From UA16 sp042095135 (GTDB taxonomy: Bacteria; Bacteroidota; Bacteroidia; Flavobacteriales_D; Sanyastnellaceae): DNA of 6,650 nt. Where the stretch lies: NCBI GenBank assembly GCA_042095135.1, contig JBELBV010000063.1:1-6650 (forward strand). Reading direction: 5' to 3'. The position numbers were made by a program, and so were the translations under genes. The notes under the pieces are model-generated. The model did not search any database. It was not told where the DNA came from and worked only from the letters and a program-made list of their open reading frames with translations. The stretch's first letter is position 1, and every line of letters begins with the position of its first letter. Below, piece by piece: positions 1-6,551 of the stretch.

Positions 1-1130
1 AAGAACATGTTTTCACATCCATCGGGAGCAATCCCGTTGTCTGTTTTGGTTGGAGCACTGACGTAAAAGAGGGGGTTGTCCGGCCACGTTTGTGTATCAT
101 AAATCGTCTCAGCGTGCGGTCCGAAAGGTGTGTCGAAGAAGAGGTTGTGGTGCTGGAGATGCGGCACCCGCTTGTCCACGCCCACATAGAAAAGGAGGGA
201 GCTCGGTGACATCACGCGCTGGTCCCAGTATTTTTCGTCGTAGCGGCGCCATCGGGCAGGCAGCAAGTGCTGCTCGACGTGGTGGTAATCCGCTCCGGCG
301 ACCACGGTGGGGGCCATCCAACGTGTGCCATCTTGAAGTTCAGCGCCCGTCACGCGTTGCCCGTCATCGGTGATTTGCTTGACGTCGCAGTTGTAGTGAA
401 AGCGCACGCCTTTTTTCTCCGCCACGCGCACCATTGCCCGCACGATTTCGTGCATGCCGCCCATGGGGTACCAGGTCCCGAGAACGGTGTCGGCGTAATT
501 CATGAGGCTGTACAGTGCGGGTGTTTTCTCTGGCTTGGCGCCGAGGAAGAGCACCGGGAATTCGATGATTTGGAGCAGGCGTTCGTCGCTGAAGTACTTG
601 CGGGCGTGCTCGCTGAAGCTCCGGAGCAAGGTCAGTTTGGTGGATTGCTTCAGGGTTTCCCACGTGGCAAACTCCATGACGGTGTGGGCGGGTTTTTGGA
701 CAAACCCGTTCATGCCGATCTCGTACTTGACCTGCGCTTCGTCGAGGAATTCTTGCAAGGCGGCACCAGCGCCGGGTTCGATCGAGTCAAACGTGGCCTT
801 CAAAGCTTCGAGGTCGGCTGGGATTTCGACAGGCCCGTTGTTAAACCAAACCGTGTAAGAGGGGTCCAGGCGCACTAGGTTCAACTCCTTCTGCACGTCG
901 CTGCCGAATTTTTTGAAATAGGCTTCGAAAACGTCGGGCATCCAATACCAGCTGGGGCCCATGTCAAATGTGAACCCTTCTGCCTCAAACACCCGCGCTC
1001 GCCCTCCCGCATGGTCGTGCCGCTCGAGCAAATCGACTTGGTGCCCGAGCTCGGCCAATTGCGTCGCTGCAGCGATGCCAGCAAAGCCGGCTCCGATGAC
1101 GAGCGCTTCAGAAGGGTTGGTGGTTGACAT
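1..1130 (-). CDS. crtI: Phytoene desaturase (CrtI family), 3' end outside window
   Basis: FAD-dependent carotenoid desaturase, expected to introduce double bases of conjugation into phytoene to give lycopene at the membrane, an early step of carotenoid synthesis. The minus frame is open from an ATG at 1130 to the left edge, giving 376 complete residues; family members are usually about 490, so roughly a quarter (the C-terminal FAD-binding part) is missing. Visible: dinucleotide-binding GAGFAG at residues 13-18 with the acidic strand end at E36, then GGRAR at 42-46; DMGPSWYWMPDVFE at 56-69, typical of Bacteroidota CrtI; and TWYPMGGMHEI at 219-229, matching the conserved YPxGG region. The start fits because the Rossmann strand begins at residue 9, as usual. 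It diverges from bshB1. The related desaturase CrtD is the main alternative; the WYWMP stretch favours CrtI. The family call is firm, the exact substrate is inferred. Confidence 0.9.
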   Translation of the reverse strand, partial: MSTTNPSEALVIGAGFAGIAAATQLAELGHQVDLLERHDHAGGRARVFEAEGFTFDMGPSWYWMPDVFEAYFKKFGSDVQKELNLVRLDPSYTVWFNNGPVEIPADLEALKATFDSIEPGAGAALQEFLDEAQVKYEIGMNGFVQKPAHTVMEFATWETLKQSTKLTLLRSFSEHARKYFSDERLLQIIEFPVLFLGAKPEKTPALYSLMNYADTVLGTWYPMGGMHEIVRAMVRVAEKKGVRFHYNCDVKQITDDGQRVTGAELQDGTRWMAPTVVAGADYHHVEQHLLPARWRRYDEKYWDQRVMSPSSLLFYVGVDKRVPHLQHHNLFFDTPFGPHAETIYDTQTWPDNPLFYVSAPTKTDNGIAPDGCENMF

Positions 1131-1135
1131 GGACA

Positions 1136-1165
1136 CAAAACAACGCCTTTCAGGCACTTGTTCAA
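1136..1165 (-). promoter_or_regulatory. Candidate crtI promoter (TTG-N19-TTGTTTTG)
   Basis: Reading the minus strand, a TTG at 1165-1163 is followed after 19 bases by TTGTTTTG at 1143-1136, one mismatch from the Bacteroidota -7 consensus TAnnTTTG. The spacing suits the -33/-7 pair of this phylum. The element ends 5 bases before the ATG at 1130, so the transcript would be leaderless or nearly so. A weaker alternative, TAAGTTTC at 1183-1176, lacks an upstream TTG and would give a leader of about 40 bases. Confidence 0.45.
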
Positions 1166-1198
1166 CGCGTGAGCGGAAACTTACGCGGTATCGGATTG

Positions 1199-1206
1199 TA
1201 CTTTTG
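1199..1206 (+). promoter_or_regulatory. Candidate bshB1 -7 element (TACTTTTG)
   Basis: TACTTTTG is an exact match to the Bacteroidota -7 consensus TAnnTTTG and ends 4 bases before the ATG at 1211. Transcription starting about 5-8 bases downstream would begin at or next to the start codon. No TTG lies 17-23 bases upstream, so the -33 half is not evident and the call rests on the -7 match and position. Confidence 0.45.
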
Positions 1207-1210
1207 TGGT

Positions 1211-1930
1211 ATGACTGAAGGGCACCTTTTTGATTTAGTGGCATTTGGCGCTCATCCGGACGATGTGGAATTGTTCGCCGGAGGCACCATTGCGAAGAGC
1301 GTGGCCCAAGGCATGCGCGTCGCCATCGTGGACTTGACGCGCGGGGAGCTCGGTACACGAGGCACTGCCGAAACACGCGCGACCGAGGCCGCCGCAGCCC
1401 AGGCCATTCTGGGCGTCGAGCACCGCGAAAACCTCGACCTCGGGGACGGATTTTTTGAAGTGAACGAGGGGACTTTGCGGGCGGTCATCGAAGTGCTCCG
1501 GCGGCTGCGTCCGAAGAAGGTGTTGGCCAATGCGTGGAGCGATCGCCACCCTGATCACGGGCGCGGCGCCGAACTCGTACACCGCGCGGCGTTTTTAAGT
1601 GGTCTGCCCAAAATTGACACGGGCCAAGAAGCCTGGCGCCCACAAGCCGTTTACCACGGCGTTCAGGACCACTGGTTGAACCCGGATTTTGTGGTGGACA
1701 TCTCCGGTTACGAGGAAGTCAAGGCCAATGCTATTGCTGCTTACGCCACCCAATTTCACAACCCGGACGTGGATGCAGCCGAGCCAGCGACTCCCATCAG
1801 TTCTCCTGAATTTTTGCAGCACCTGCAAGCGCGGGATGTGGCGATGGGACGATTGGCGGGCGTGAAGTTGGGCGAGGGCTTTCAGGTCAAGCGGCCGCCG
1901 GCGGTGAACGGGTTGGGAGTTCTGGGTTAA
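1211..1930 (+). CDS. bshB1: Bacillithiol biosynthesis deacetylase BshB1
   Basis: Zinc-dependent PIG-L/LmbE-family deacetylase of 239 residues. It removes the acetyl group from N-acetylglucosaminyl-malate (made by BshA), and BshC then adds cysteine to give bacillithiol, a cytosolic thiol used against oxidative and electrophilic stress. AHPDDVE at 14-20 and HPDH at 113-116 supply the predicted zinc ligands H15, D18 and H116 and the catalytic base D17, spaced as in the structurally studied Bacillus homologue. DLTRGELGTRGT at 41-52 and EPATPISSPEF at 191-201 are signatures that separate BshB1 from other LmbE proteins. The frame is open further upstream (an in-frame ATG at 1124), but that extension would cross the promoter region and precede the family's normal N-terminus, so the ATG at 1211 is chosen. 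Other bsh genes are not in the window. The stop abuts the stop of the convergent flippase gene. Confidence 0.93.
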   Translation: MTEGHLFDLVAFGAHPDDVELFAGGTIAKSVAQGMRVAIVDLTRGELGTRGTAETRATEAAAAQAILGVEHRENLDLGDGFFEVNEGTLRAVIEVLRRLRPKKVLANAWSDRHPDHGRGAELVHRAAFLSGLPKIDTGQEAWRPQAVYHGVQDHWLNPDFVVDISGYEEVKANAIAAYATQFHNPDVDAAEPATPISSPEFLQHLQARDVAMGRLAGVKLGEGFQVKRPPAVNGLGVLG

Positions 1931-1947
1931 TCAACGCTCACACCGCC
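1900..1947. terminator. Imperfect hairpin over the convergent stop codons
   Basis: GGCGGTG at 1900-1906 is exactly complementary to CACCGCC at 1941-1947, and GTTG at 1912-1915 can pair with CAAC at 1932-1935 inside it, with mismatches between. The structure encloses both stop codons of bshB1 (1928-1930) and the flippase gene (1933-1931). There is no T-tract on either strand, so it is not a classical intrinsic terminator. It could be a weak bidirectional stop or mRNA 3'-end structure, or chance in GC-rich sequence. Confidence 0.25.
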
Positions 1948-3118
1948 ACCACGCCAACAGCAGACCAGTGCACTGAGCCGCGGCTGCCGCAGAAGCAGCC
2001 CAGGCGGCGCCCACTGCGCCTGACTCAGGCGCCCATTCACGGGCCAAGACCAACAAGGTCACCAAGCCAAGTCCGGAAGTGGCAGCGTTCCAATGGTGTT
2101 TGCCGATGCCAGATAGGTGATGCGCGACGATGGATGCCGCAGCACCGAACAGAGCGGCCGGAGCAAGCGCATAAACGACAGGTTGGATGCCTTCAATGCC
2201 AAAGGCCCATGCAAACCAGCTGTCGGGAATCAGCACCGCTACGACGAGGAGCGTAGCCGTCCCCAAAAGGGCTTGTCCCAGTGCCTTTCGCGTTGCTGAT
2301 ATTCGGGCTGAGCGGTTTTGTTCAGCGGCAGTGCGGGTATACACCAACGGCGCCAATGCGCGGGGTACGAGCCACATGGCTTCGAGGCCATAGTAGGCGA
2401 TGGAGTACACCCCCGATGCGGCGAGGCCCGCTGAGCTCTGGGCGAGGATGCTGAGGTTGGAGCGGTTGGTCAGCATTTGAAGCAGTGCTCCCGTTTGGGC
2501 GGAACGTCCGAATTTCCACAATCGCTGTGCGACCTCCAAAGCCGTAATCGATGAGTCAGCCGTGGGCAACTTAGCCAGCCACAAAATGGACAGGGCAGCC
2601 GTGAGTCCCAGGCTTACTCCCAATGCCCCAATGAAGGATTCGACTGATTCATGCTGCATACCGAAAAATGCCACGAGCAGCCCAGCCAGCAACAAGCCTC
2701 CTTGCATCACTTGAAGGACGTTGTGCTGACGAATGCGGTGATCCGCAAGCAGCAACTGGCTGTGAAAGATGATGGCGCCTTGGAGCCAGCCCAATCCGGC
2801 CATGGCACCGAAATGCTTTGCAGGCAAAAAGCCCGCACTGATTCCGGCCCACGTGCCCAGCAGCGCCGAAGCGATCAACCAGGTGTGCCCCGGAAGAAGC
2901 ATGCCCCGGAGTGGGATTTCTTTTTGAAGGTACACGACCGCTCCGCCGGCGAGGAAACCGCTGACGCCGGTAACCACCAGGATGCCCAACTGAATCCAAG
3001 CGATTTCCCCTTGTCCAGAGGCGCCGAGCACGCGCGTGTTGAGCAAAATGACCGCGGTAGTGAACGCCAGCAAGAGGGCTCGGGTTACGATGGAATGGCG
3101 TTCGTGTGAGGCGTTCAT
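1931..3118 (-). CDS. Wzx-like polysaccharide flippase/transporter (MOP superfamily)
   Basis: Predicted inner-membrane protein of 395 residues with about 11-12 hydrophobic segments (for example near 11-29, 40-64, 79-97, 137-153, 162-182, 232-252, 281-298, 312-332, 346-360 and 368-391). The N-terminal LNTRVLGASGQGEIA at 26-40 followed by a glycine-rich second helix resembles the start of polysaccharide-biosynthesis (RfbX/Wzx) members of the MOP superfamily, which move lipid-linked sugars across the inner membrane. It is somewhat shorter than the usual 420-480 residues. Its ATG overlaps the TGA of the upstream glycosyltransferase (ATGA, 4 bases), so the two are probably translated as a coupled pair, which supports a glycan role. 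The transported substrate cannot be told from sequence. The TGA stop at 1933-1931 touches the bshB1 stop. Confidence 0.72.
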   Translation of the reverse strand: MNASHERHSIVTRALLLAFTTAVILLNTRVLGASGQGEIAWIQLGILVVTGVSGFLAGGAVVYLQKEIPLRGMLLPGHTWLIASALLGTWAGISAGFLPAKHFGAMAGLGWLQGAIIFHSQLLLADHRIRQHNVLQVMQGGLLLAGLLVAFFGMQHESVESFIGALGVSLGLTAALSILWLAKLPTADSSITALEVAQRLWKFGRSAQTGALLQMLTNRSNLSILAQSSAGLAASGVYSIAYYGLEAMWLVPRALAPLVYTRTAAEQNRSARISATRKALGQALLGTATLLVVAVLIPDSWFAWAFGIEGIQPVVYALAPAALFGAAASIVAHHLSGIGKHHWNAATSGLGLVTLLVLAREWAPESGAVGAAWAASAAAAAQCTGLLLAWWRCER

Positions 3119-4272
3119 CGGGCAGTAGTTTGTCCGGTAATGGCCTCCCGGTAAACGTCATCATAGGCCTTGGCGACCGCGTCCACGCTAAATGTATTCT
3201 CGGCGCACGAGCGCAACAACTGCGCACTGTATTGATGTGGGTGTTGCGCCCATTGGATGAGCGTTTGGGCCAAAGCAGACTCATCTTCCGAGGCTATGAG
3301 GGTCCCCCGTTCCTCTGTGAGGTATTCGCGAATGCCTCCCACATCGGTTGAGAGCACGGGGATGCCACTCGCCCATGCTTCGGGAATGACGCAAGGGAAA
3401 TTCTCGTAACGGCTAAAAAGCACAAGCGCATCCGAATGGCGCATGCGTTCCGCGACCTCCTGCAGTGGGATTTCGCCAGAGATTTCGACCACGTCATCGA
3501 TGCCCAGTGCTTTGGCTTGCGTTTGGTAGGGTTTGGGGTCACCGTCTCCAATAACAGCAAGCCTCAGGTTGGAACAGAATTCCAAAGCAATGGCTGCGGC
3601 ACGCAAGAGGCCGCTGACGTTTTTTTGTTCGTCGTGTAACGAACTGATGTGCAAGGCTTGGAAGGTCGTAGTTTGGGGGTGAGTCGGCTCGGGACGAAAC
3701 AACTCCGTGTCAACAACATTGGGTACAACGGTGTACTTGCCCAGCATACCGAATGTTCGCATGCTGCTGGCTAGATCTTGAGAAACCGGGCAAAGCACAC
3801 GTGCAATCTGCCCCGTGAGCCGCATCGACCATTTTCCCCAAAAGGGAATGGATGAACGTTGATCGGCATGGTATGCCGTCCAGTGTTCGGTTAGAACGAG
3901 GGGAATGCCCCACTTGCGAGCGAGTTTGCGTCCCGCGCGCCCTGCCGGGTAGGCCACATGCAAGTGGATCAAGTCGAAATCCGACGACTCTTTTGCTGCC
4001 CGGAGAAAGGCTCGGGTGACCTGTCGCACCATGGGCTTGCGCGCTCGGAAGTAGAAAATGCGTTCGATGTAGGTTCCGCAGTCGCGGACGGTGTTTGTCG
4101 GAACGACTTCACCCGCTGGCACGGCCGCAGCAAACCAGATTTCACCCCCGTGCAAGGTTGAGATGGCCTGGACGTGCCGTTCCACGAAATTCCCCAACGT
4201 GCCGTGCACCGCACTGGGGTACCAGCTGGCGATGTGCAAGATGCGTCGGTCGGAGGCGGATTCGGTAGCCAT
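3115..4272 (-). CDS. Family 4 (GT-B) glycosyltransferase
   Basis: Predicted cytosolic retaining glycosyltransferase of 385 residues that would transfer a sugar from a nucleotide-activated donor to a surface-glycan intermediate. The N-terminal acceptor domain begins ILHIASWYPS (11-20) with GNFVERHV at 27-34 and HLH at 103-105. The domain linker carries VVPNVVDTELFRP at 182-194. The C-terminal donor domain has DEQKNVSGLL at 214-223 with donor-phosphate-binding K217, and the E-x7-E motif from E290 to E298 followed by AWASGIPVLSTDVGGI. The ATG at 4272 is preferred; an in-frame TTG at 4290 would add six residues ahead of the expected start and overlap the promoter-like site. It heads a two-gene unit with the flippase (ATGA overlap). 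It is not BshA despite the nearby bshB1, because the BshA N-terminal signature is absent. Donor and acceptor are unknown. Confidence 0.88.
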   Translation of the reverse strand: MATESASDRRILHIASWYPSAVHGTLGNFVERHVQAISTLHGGEIWFAAAVPAGEVVPTNTVRDCGTYIERIFYFRARKPMVRQVTRAFLRAAKESSDFDLIHLHVAYPAGRAGRKLARKWGIPLVLTEHWTAYHADQRSSIPFWGKWSMRLTGQIARVLCPVSQDLASSMRTFGMLGKYTVVPNVVDTELFRPEPTHPQTTTFQALHISSLHDEQKNVSGLLRAAAIALEFCSNLRLAVIGDGDPKPYQTQAKALGIDDVVEISGEIPLQEVAERMRHSDALVLFSRYENFPCVIPEAWASGIPVLSTDVGGIREYLTEERGTLIASEDESALAQTLIQWAQHPHQYSAQLLRSCAENTFSVDAVAKAYDDVYREAITGQTTAR

Positions 4273-4278
4273 GGCAAC

Positions 4279-4286
4279 CAAAGGTC
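4279..4286 (-). promoter_or_regulatory. Weak candidate -7 element of the glycosyltransferase operon
   Basis: On the minus strand GACCTTTG (4286 to 4279) is one mismatch from TAnnTTTG, the mismatch being at the important first T, and ends 6 bases before the ATG at 4272. No TTG is found at the usual distance upstream. It is listed mainly because its position repeats that of the other candidate promoters in the window. Confidence 0.25.
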
Positions 4287-4316
4287 GCAAGGATTTGGTT
4301 AAACCATAACGCGCCT

Positions 4317-4350
4317 TTGTCGTCTTTATTGATGGATTCCTGTAACTTTA
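4317..4350 (+). promoter_or_regulatory. Candidate promoter of the copper monooxygenase-redoxin operon
   Basis: TTG at 4317-4319 and TAACTTTA at 4343-4350 are separated by 23 bases, at the long end of the range for the Bacteroidota -33/-7 pair. The -7 element differs from TAnnTTTG only in the last base. It ends 4 bases before the ATG at 4355, so the mRNA would have almost no leader. There is no Shine-Dalgarno sequence before the gene. Confidence 0.42.
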
Positions 4351-4354
4351 GCAC

Positions 4355-5938
4355 ATGCCCCGAATATTTTTGAGTTTCCTATTGCTCTTGGGAGGAGCAA
4401 CGGCCGCCTGGTCACAAACCCCGACGTTCCATGCGGACATCGCGCCCATCATTTACCAGAATTGCACCGAGTGCCACCGAACCGGGGAGATTGGCCCTAT
4501 GCCCTTCACCACGTACCAAGAGGTCAGCGATTATAGCTCGTTCATCTCGTACGTCACTTCGACCGGCTATATGCCACCGTGGACACCTGACCCGGAGTAT
4601 TCCACGCTGCGTGGGGAGCGGTTTTTGACGGAGGAGCAAATCGAATTGCTGGCGCAATGGCACGAAGCAGGAGCGCCGGAGGGGGACCTCGCTGATAACC
4701 CGGGGCTCCCTGATTTCCCAGAGGGCAGTCAGGTGGGTGATCCGGATTTGGTGATCACCATGCCGGAGCCGTACCTGCATGGCGGGGACATGGGAGAACA
4801 GTACCAAGTCTACGTGCTCGAGACGGGGGTAACCGAAGAGACAGAAATCCGCGCGGTTGAGATTCGACCGGAGAACAGCACGATTGCACACCATGCCCTG
4901 ATTGCGTACACGGAAAGTGCCAGTTCCATCGCGGGCGCGGAAGCGCTGGATGCGGAGACCCCTGAGGCGGGGTACGAGAGTTTTGGTGATTATGGTGTGC
5001 CGGTTGAGGACTACCTGTTCGGGGGCTGGGCACCAGGGGTGGAGCCTACGGTGTTCCCGACCACCATCGGAAAGAGGATTGGCCCCACTGGCCGGTTCTT
5101 ACTTCAAATGCACTACGGACCCACGCCTGTGGATGAATCGGACCTGACCGAGTTCAATTTATTCTTCGCGGATGCTCCGATCCAGCGCGAAGTTGAACTC
5201 TCCATGATGACGCCGGCGAACCTCACCGAGCCGTTTTACATTCAACCCAATGAGGTCAAAACGTTTCATGGGGTGGCCAATATTCCAGACGACATCAGTT
5301 TGCTGAGTGTCATGCCGCACTGCCACTTGCTCGGTCAATCTTGGGAAGTGTATGCGGTGTCGCCAAACGGATCGGACACCATTCCGTTGATTTCGATTCC
5401 GCAGTGGGATTTCAATTGGCAGGGTATTTACGATTTCCCCACGCTCAAGCACATTCCTGCTGGCTACAAAATGCACGCATGGTGCACCTATGACAACACC
5501 TCCGACAACCCCAACAACCCCAGCGATCCACCGCAGTGGACGGCATGGGGGGACCTGACAGGTGATGAGATGTACGTGCTGTTCTTCCAGTATGTAGAGT
5601 ACATGGAAGGCGACGAAAATATCACGATGTCCACGGCGGATGAAAACACGCGGATCGTGTACCAAAGCGATGTGCTGTTCCCAGCTTGGCCAAATCCGGT
5701 GCGCGCAGGGCAGGCGGTGACAGTCAGCTGGCACTTGCACGAGCCGATGAATATGACCCTGGAATTGTTGGATGTGCGCGGCCGCGTGGTGGACACATGG
5801 TTGCCGATGCAGTCGTTCCCCCGCGGGCATCACCAGCAAGCGTTTGTGCTGGATGCCTTACAATCAGGCACGTACTTCTATCGCTTGACCACAGCTAAAG
5901 GGTTGGTTCGCAGCCACAGCATTCAAGTGGTGGATTGA
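4355..5938 (+). CDS. Secreted cytochrome c / PHM-like copper type II monooxygenase with T9SS sorting domain
   Basis: Predicted extracytoplasmic oxidoreductase of 527 residues. Order of parts: Sec signal peptide 1-20 (cleavage likely after AAWS); a small c-type haem domain with C37-x-x-C40-H41 and the conserved GYMPPW at 71-76, whose M73 is a possible axial ligand; a two-domain PHM/dopamine-hydroxylase-like copper core at about 125-435; and a T9SS type A C-terminal domain at about 441-527 (PNP at 446-448, VRGRVVD, LQSGTYFYRL). All six PHM copper ligands have counterparts: CuH H179, H180 (IAHHALIAY) and H253 (LLQMHYGP); CuM H322, H324 (MPHCHLLG) and M406 (TGDEMYVLF). Only two non-haem cysteines exist, C323 and C377. 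The family hydroxylates C-H bonds using O2 and electrons; ascorbate is the donor in animals. Here the haem may serve as donor (inference). The substrate is unknown. The downstream redoxin overlaps by one base (TGATG). Confidence 0.87.
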   Translation: MPRIFLSFLLLLGGATAAWSQTPTFHADIAPIIYQNCTECHRTGEIGPMPFTTYQEVSDYSSFISYVTSTGYMPPWTPDPEYSTLRGERFLTEEQIELLAQWHEAGAPEGDLADNPGLPDFPEGSQVGDPDLVITMPEPYLHGGDMGEQYQVYVLETGVTEETEIRAVEIRPENSTIAHHALIAYTESASSIAGAEALDAETPEAGYESFGDYGVPVEDYLFGGWAPGVEPTVFPTTIGKRIGPTGRFLLQMHYGPTPVDESDLTEFNLFFADAPIQREVELSMMTPANLTEPFYIQPNEVKTFHGVANIPDDISLLSVMPHCHLLGQSWEVYAVSPNGSDTIPLISIPQWDFNWQGIYDFPTLKHIPAGYKMHAWCTYDNTSDNPNNPSDPPQWTAWGDLTGDEMYVLFFQYVEYMEGDENITMSTADENTRIVYQSDVLFPAWPNPVRAGQAVTVSWHLHEPMNMTLELLDVRGRVVDTWLPMQSFPRGHHQQAFVLDALQSGTYFYRLTTAKGLVRSHSIQVVD

Positions 5939-6438
5939 TGTGGAAAGTCTGGGTGTTTTTGGCACCGCTGTGCCCCATATGCCAGGACTACACGTTCTAC
6001 CTGAACGCCTTGCACGAGCAGTGGGATGCGGCCGAGCCTCAGCAGGTACACATGACAGGCTGGTTTCCGAATCCGACCGTCACAGATGAGGCCATTATTG
6101 AATTTGCGGAACGCTATCAAGTTGAATGGGAACTGGCGCTGGATACGGTGGGATGGTCCGATGCGGTCGGTGCCCGCTTCACGCCGGAAGCAGTGTTGGT
6201 CAGTCCTGAAGGAGAGGTGGTCTACCGAGGTCGAGTGAACGACCTATACTACGCCTTGGGAAAGCACCGTTCCACGCCACGAAGCGCGGATTTGGCGCTC
6301 GCGGTCGAGCAAGCCCTGAGCGGTCAGTCGGTGGTGCCAGAGGAGACCGATGCCATCGGTTGCCCCATCCAAAATCGCCTCCCGTTCCGCGATTCGCTAG
6401 CGCGTCAGGTTTTTGCCAACGGGTTGCGCGGACTTTAG
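5938..6438 (+). CDS. Redoxin / thioredoxin-like protein (AhpC-TSA/Sco-like), no signal peptide
   Basis: Thioredoxin-fold protein of 166 residues. The first strand VWVFLAP leads straight into CPIC (C12-C15), followed by a helix; TPEAVLVSPEGEVVYRGRVND at 82-102 supplies the cis-proline-type TPE turn and the following strands; GKHRSTPRSADLALAVEQALSGQ and a closing DAIGCPI (139-144) with a third cysteine, C142, match a redoxin subfamily that is often adjacent or fused to haem/PHM-like copper enzymes. Its ATG at 5938 shares a base with the TGA of the copper monooxygenase, so the genes are probably translationally coupled. An in-frame TTG at 5935 is possible but would only add one residue. Relatives commonly have a longer N-terminus with an export signal; none is present here. 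Possible roles are copper or thiol handling for the neighbour, or electron transfer to it; none is shown by sequence. Family call fairly sure, role not. Confidence 0.75.
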   Translation: MWKVWVFLAPLCPICQDYTFYLNALHEQWDAAEPQQVHMTGWFPNPTVTDEAIIEFAERYQVEWELALDTVGWSDAVGARFTPEAVLVSPEGEVVYRGRVNDLYYALGKHRSTPRSADLALAVEQALSGQSVVPEETDAIGCPIQNRLPFRDSLARQVFANGLRGL

Positions 6439-6456
6439 AAATCTCAATTATCTTTG
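6424..6456 (+). promoter_or_regulatory. tRNA-His promoter (TTG-N22-TATCTTTG)
   Basis: TATCTTTG at 6449-6456 matches the Bacteroidota -7 consensus TAnnTTTG exactly, and TTG at 6424-6426 lies 22 bases upstream as the -33 element, inside the last codons of the redoxin gene. Transcription would begin near 6461-6464, leaving a leader of about 14-17 bases before the tRNA. This is the best promoter match in the window. Confidence 0.6.
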
Positions 6457-6477
6457 CGCTCCCTTATGGGGCAAACG

Positions 6478-6551
6478 GTGGCTATAGCTCAGTTGGTTAG
6501 AGCACTGGATTGTGGTTCCAGGGGTCGTGGGTTCAAATCCCATTAGTCACC
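6478..6551 (+). tRNA. tRNA-His (anticodon GTG)
   Basis: A complete cloverleaf can be drawn. The acceptor stem GTGGCTA (6478-6484) pairs with TAGTCAC (6544-6550) with one G-T pair. The D stem is GCTC/GAGC (6487-6490, 6500-6503). The anticodon stem CTGGA/TCCAG (6505-6509, 6517-6521) encloses the loop TTGTGGT with anticodon GTG at 6512-6514. The variable region is 5 bases. The T stem GTGGG/CCCAT (6527-6531, 6539-6543) has the loop TTCAAAT. The G at 6477 opposite discriminator C at 6551 provides the G-1:C73 identity pair specific to histidine tRNAs. The CCA end is not encoded (CAT follows) and would be added enzymatically. Confidence 0.96.

Noticed and set aside
267..878. Long plus-strand open frame of 203 residues
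   Set aside because: It is the antisense of crtI, made open by GC-rich codon bias; it has no recognisable motif, while the minus frame carries clear CrtI signatures.
1124..1210. N-terminal extension of BshB1 by 29 residues from an in-frame ATG at 1124
   Set aside because: The extension overlaps the crtI start codon and both promoter-like sites, has no family similarity, and the family N-terminus matches the ATG at 1211.
3115..4272. The GT4 glycosyltransferase as BshA, the enzyme preceding BshB1 in bacillithiol synthesis
   Set aside because: BshA is also GT4 and bshB1 is close by, but the N-terminus (ILHIASWYPS, GNFVERHV) is of the surface-glycan type, the BshA-type glycine-rich GGSGVVATEL start is missing, and the gene lies on the opposite strand in an operon with a flippase.
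5503..5526. Short ACAACCCC-type repeat as a tandem repeat element
   Set aside because: It encodes the NPNNPSDP loop, a normal conserved feature of these PHM-like copper proteins, and is only about two units long.
5159..5839. Long minus-strand open frame of 226 residues
   Set aside because: It lies wholly opposite the copper monooxygenase core, whose conserved ligands show the plus frame to be the coding one.
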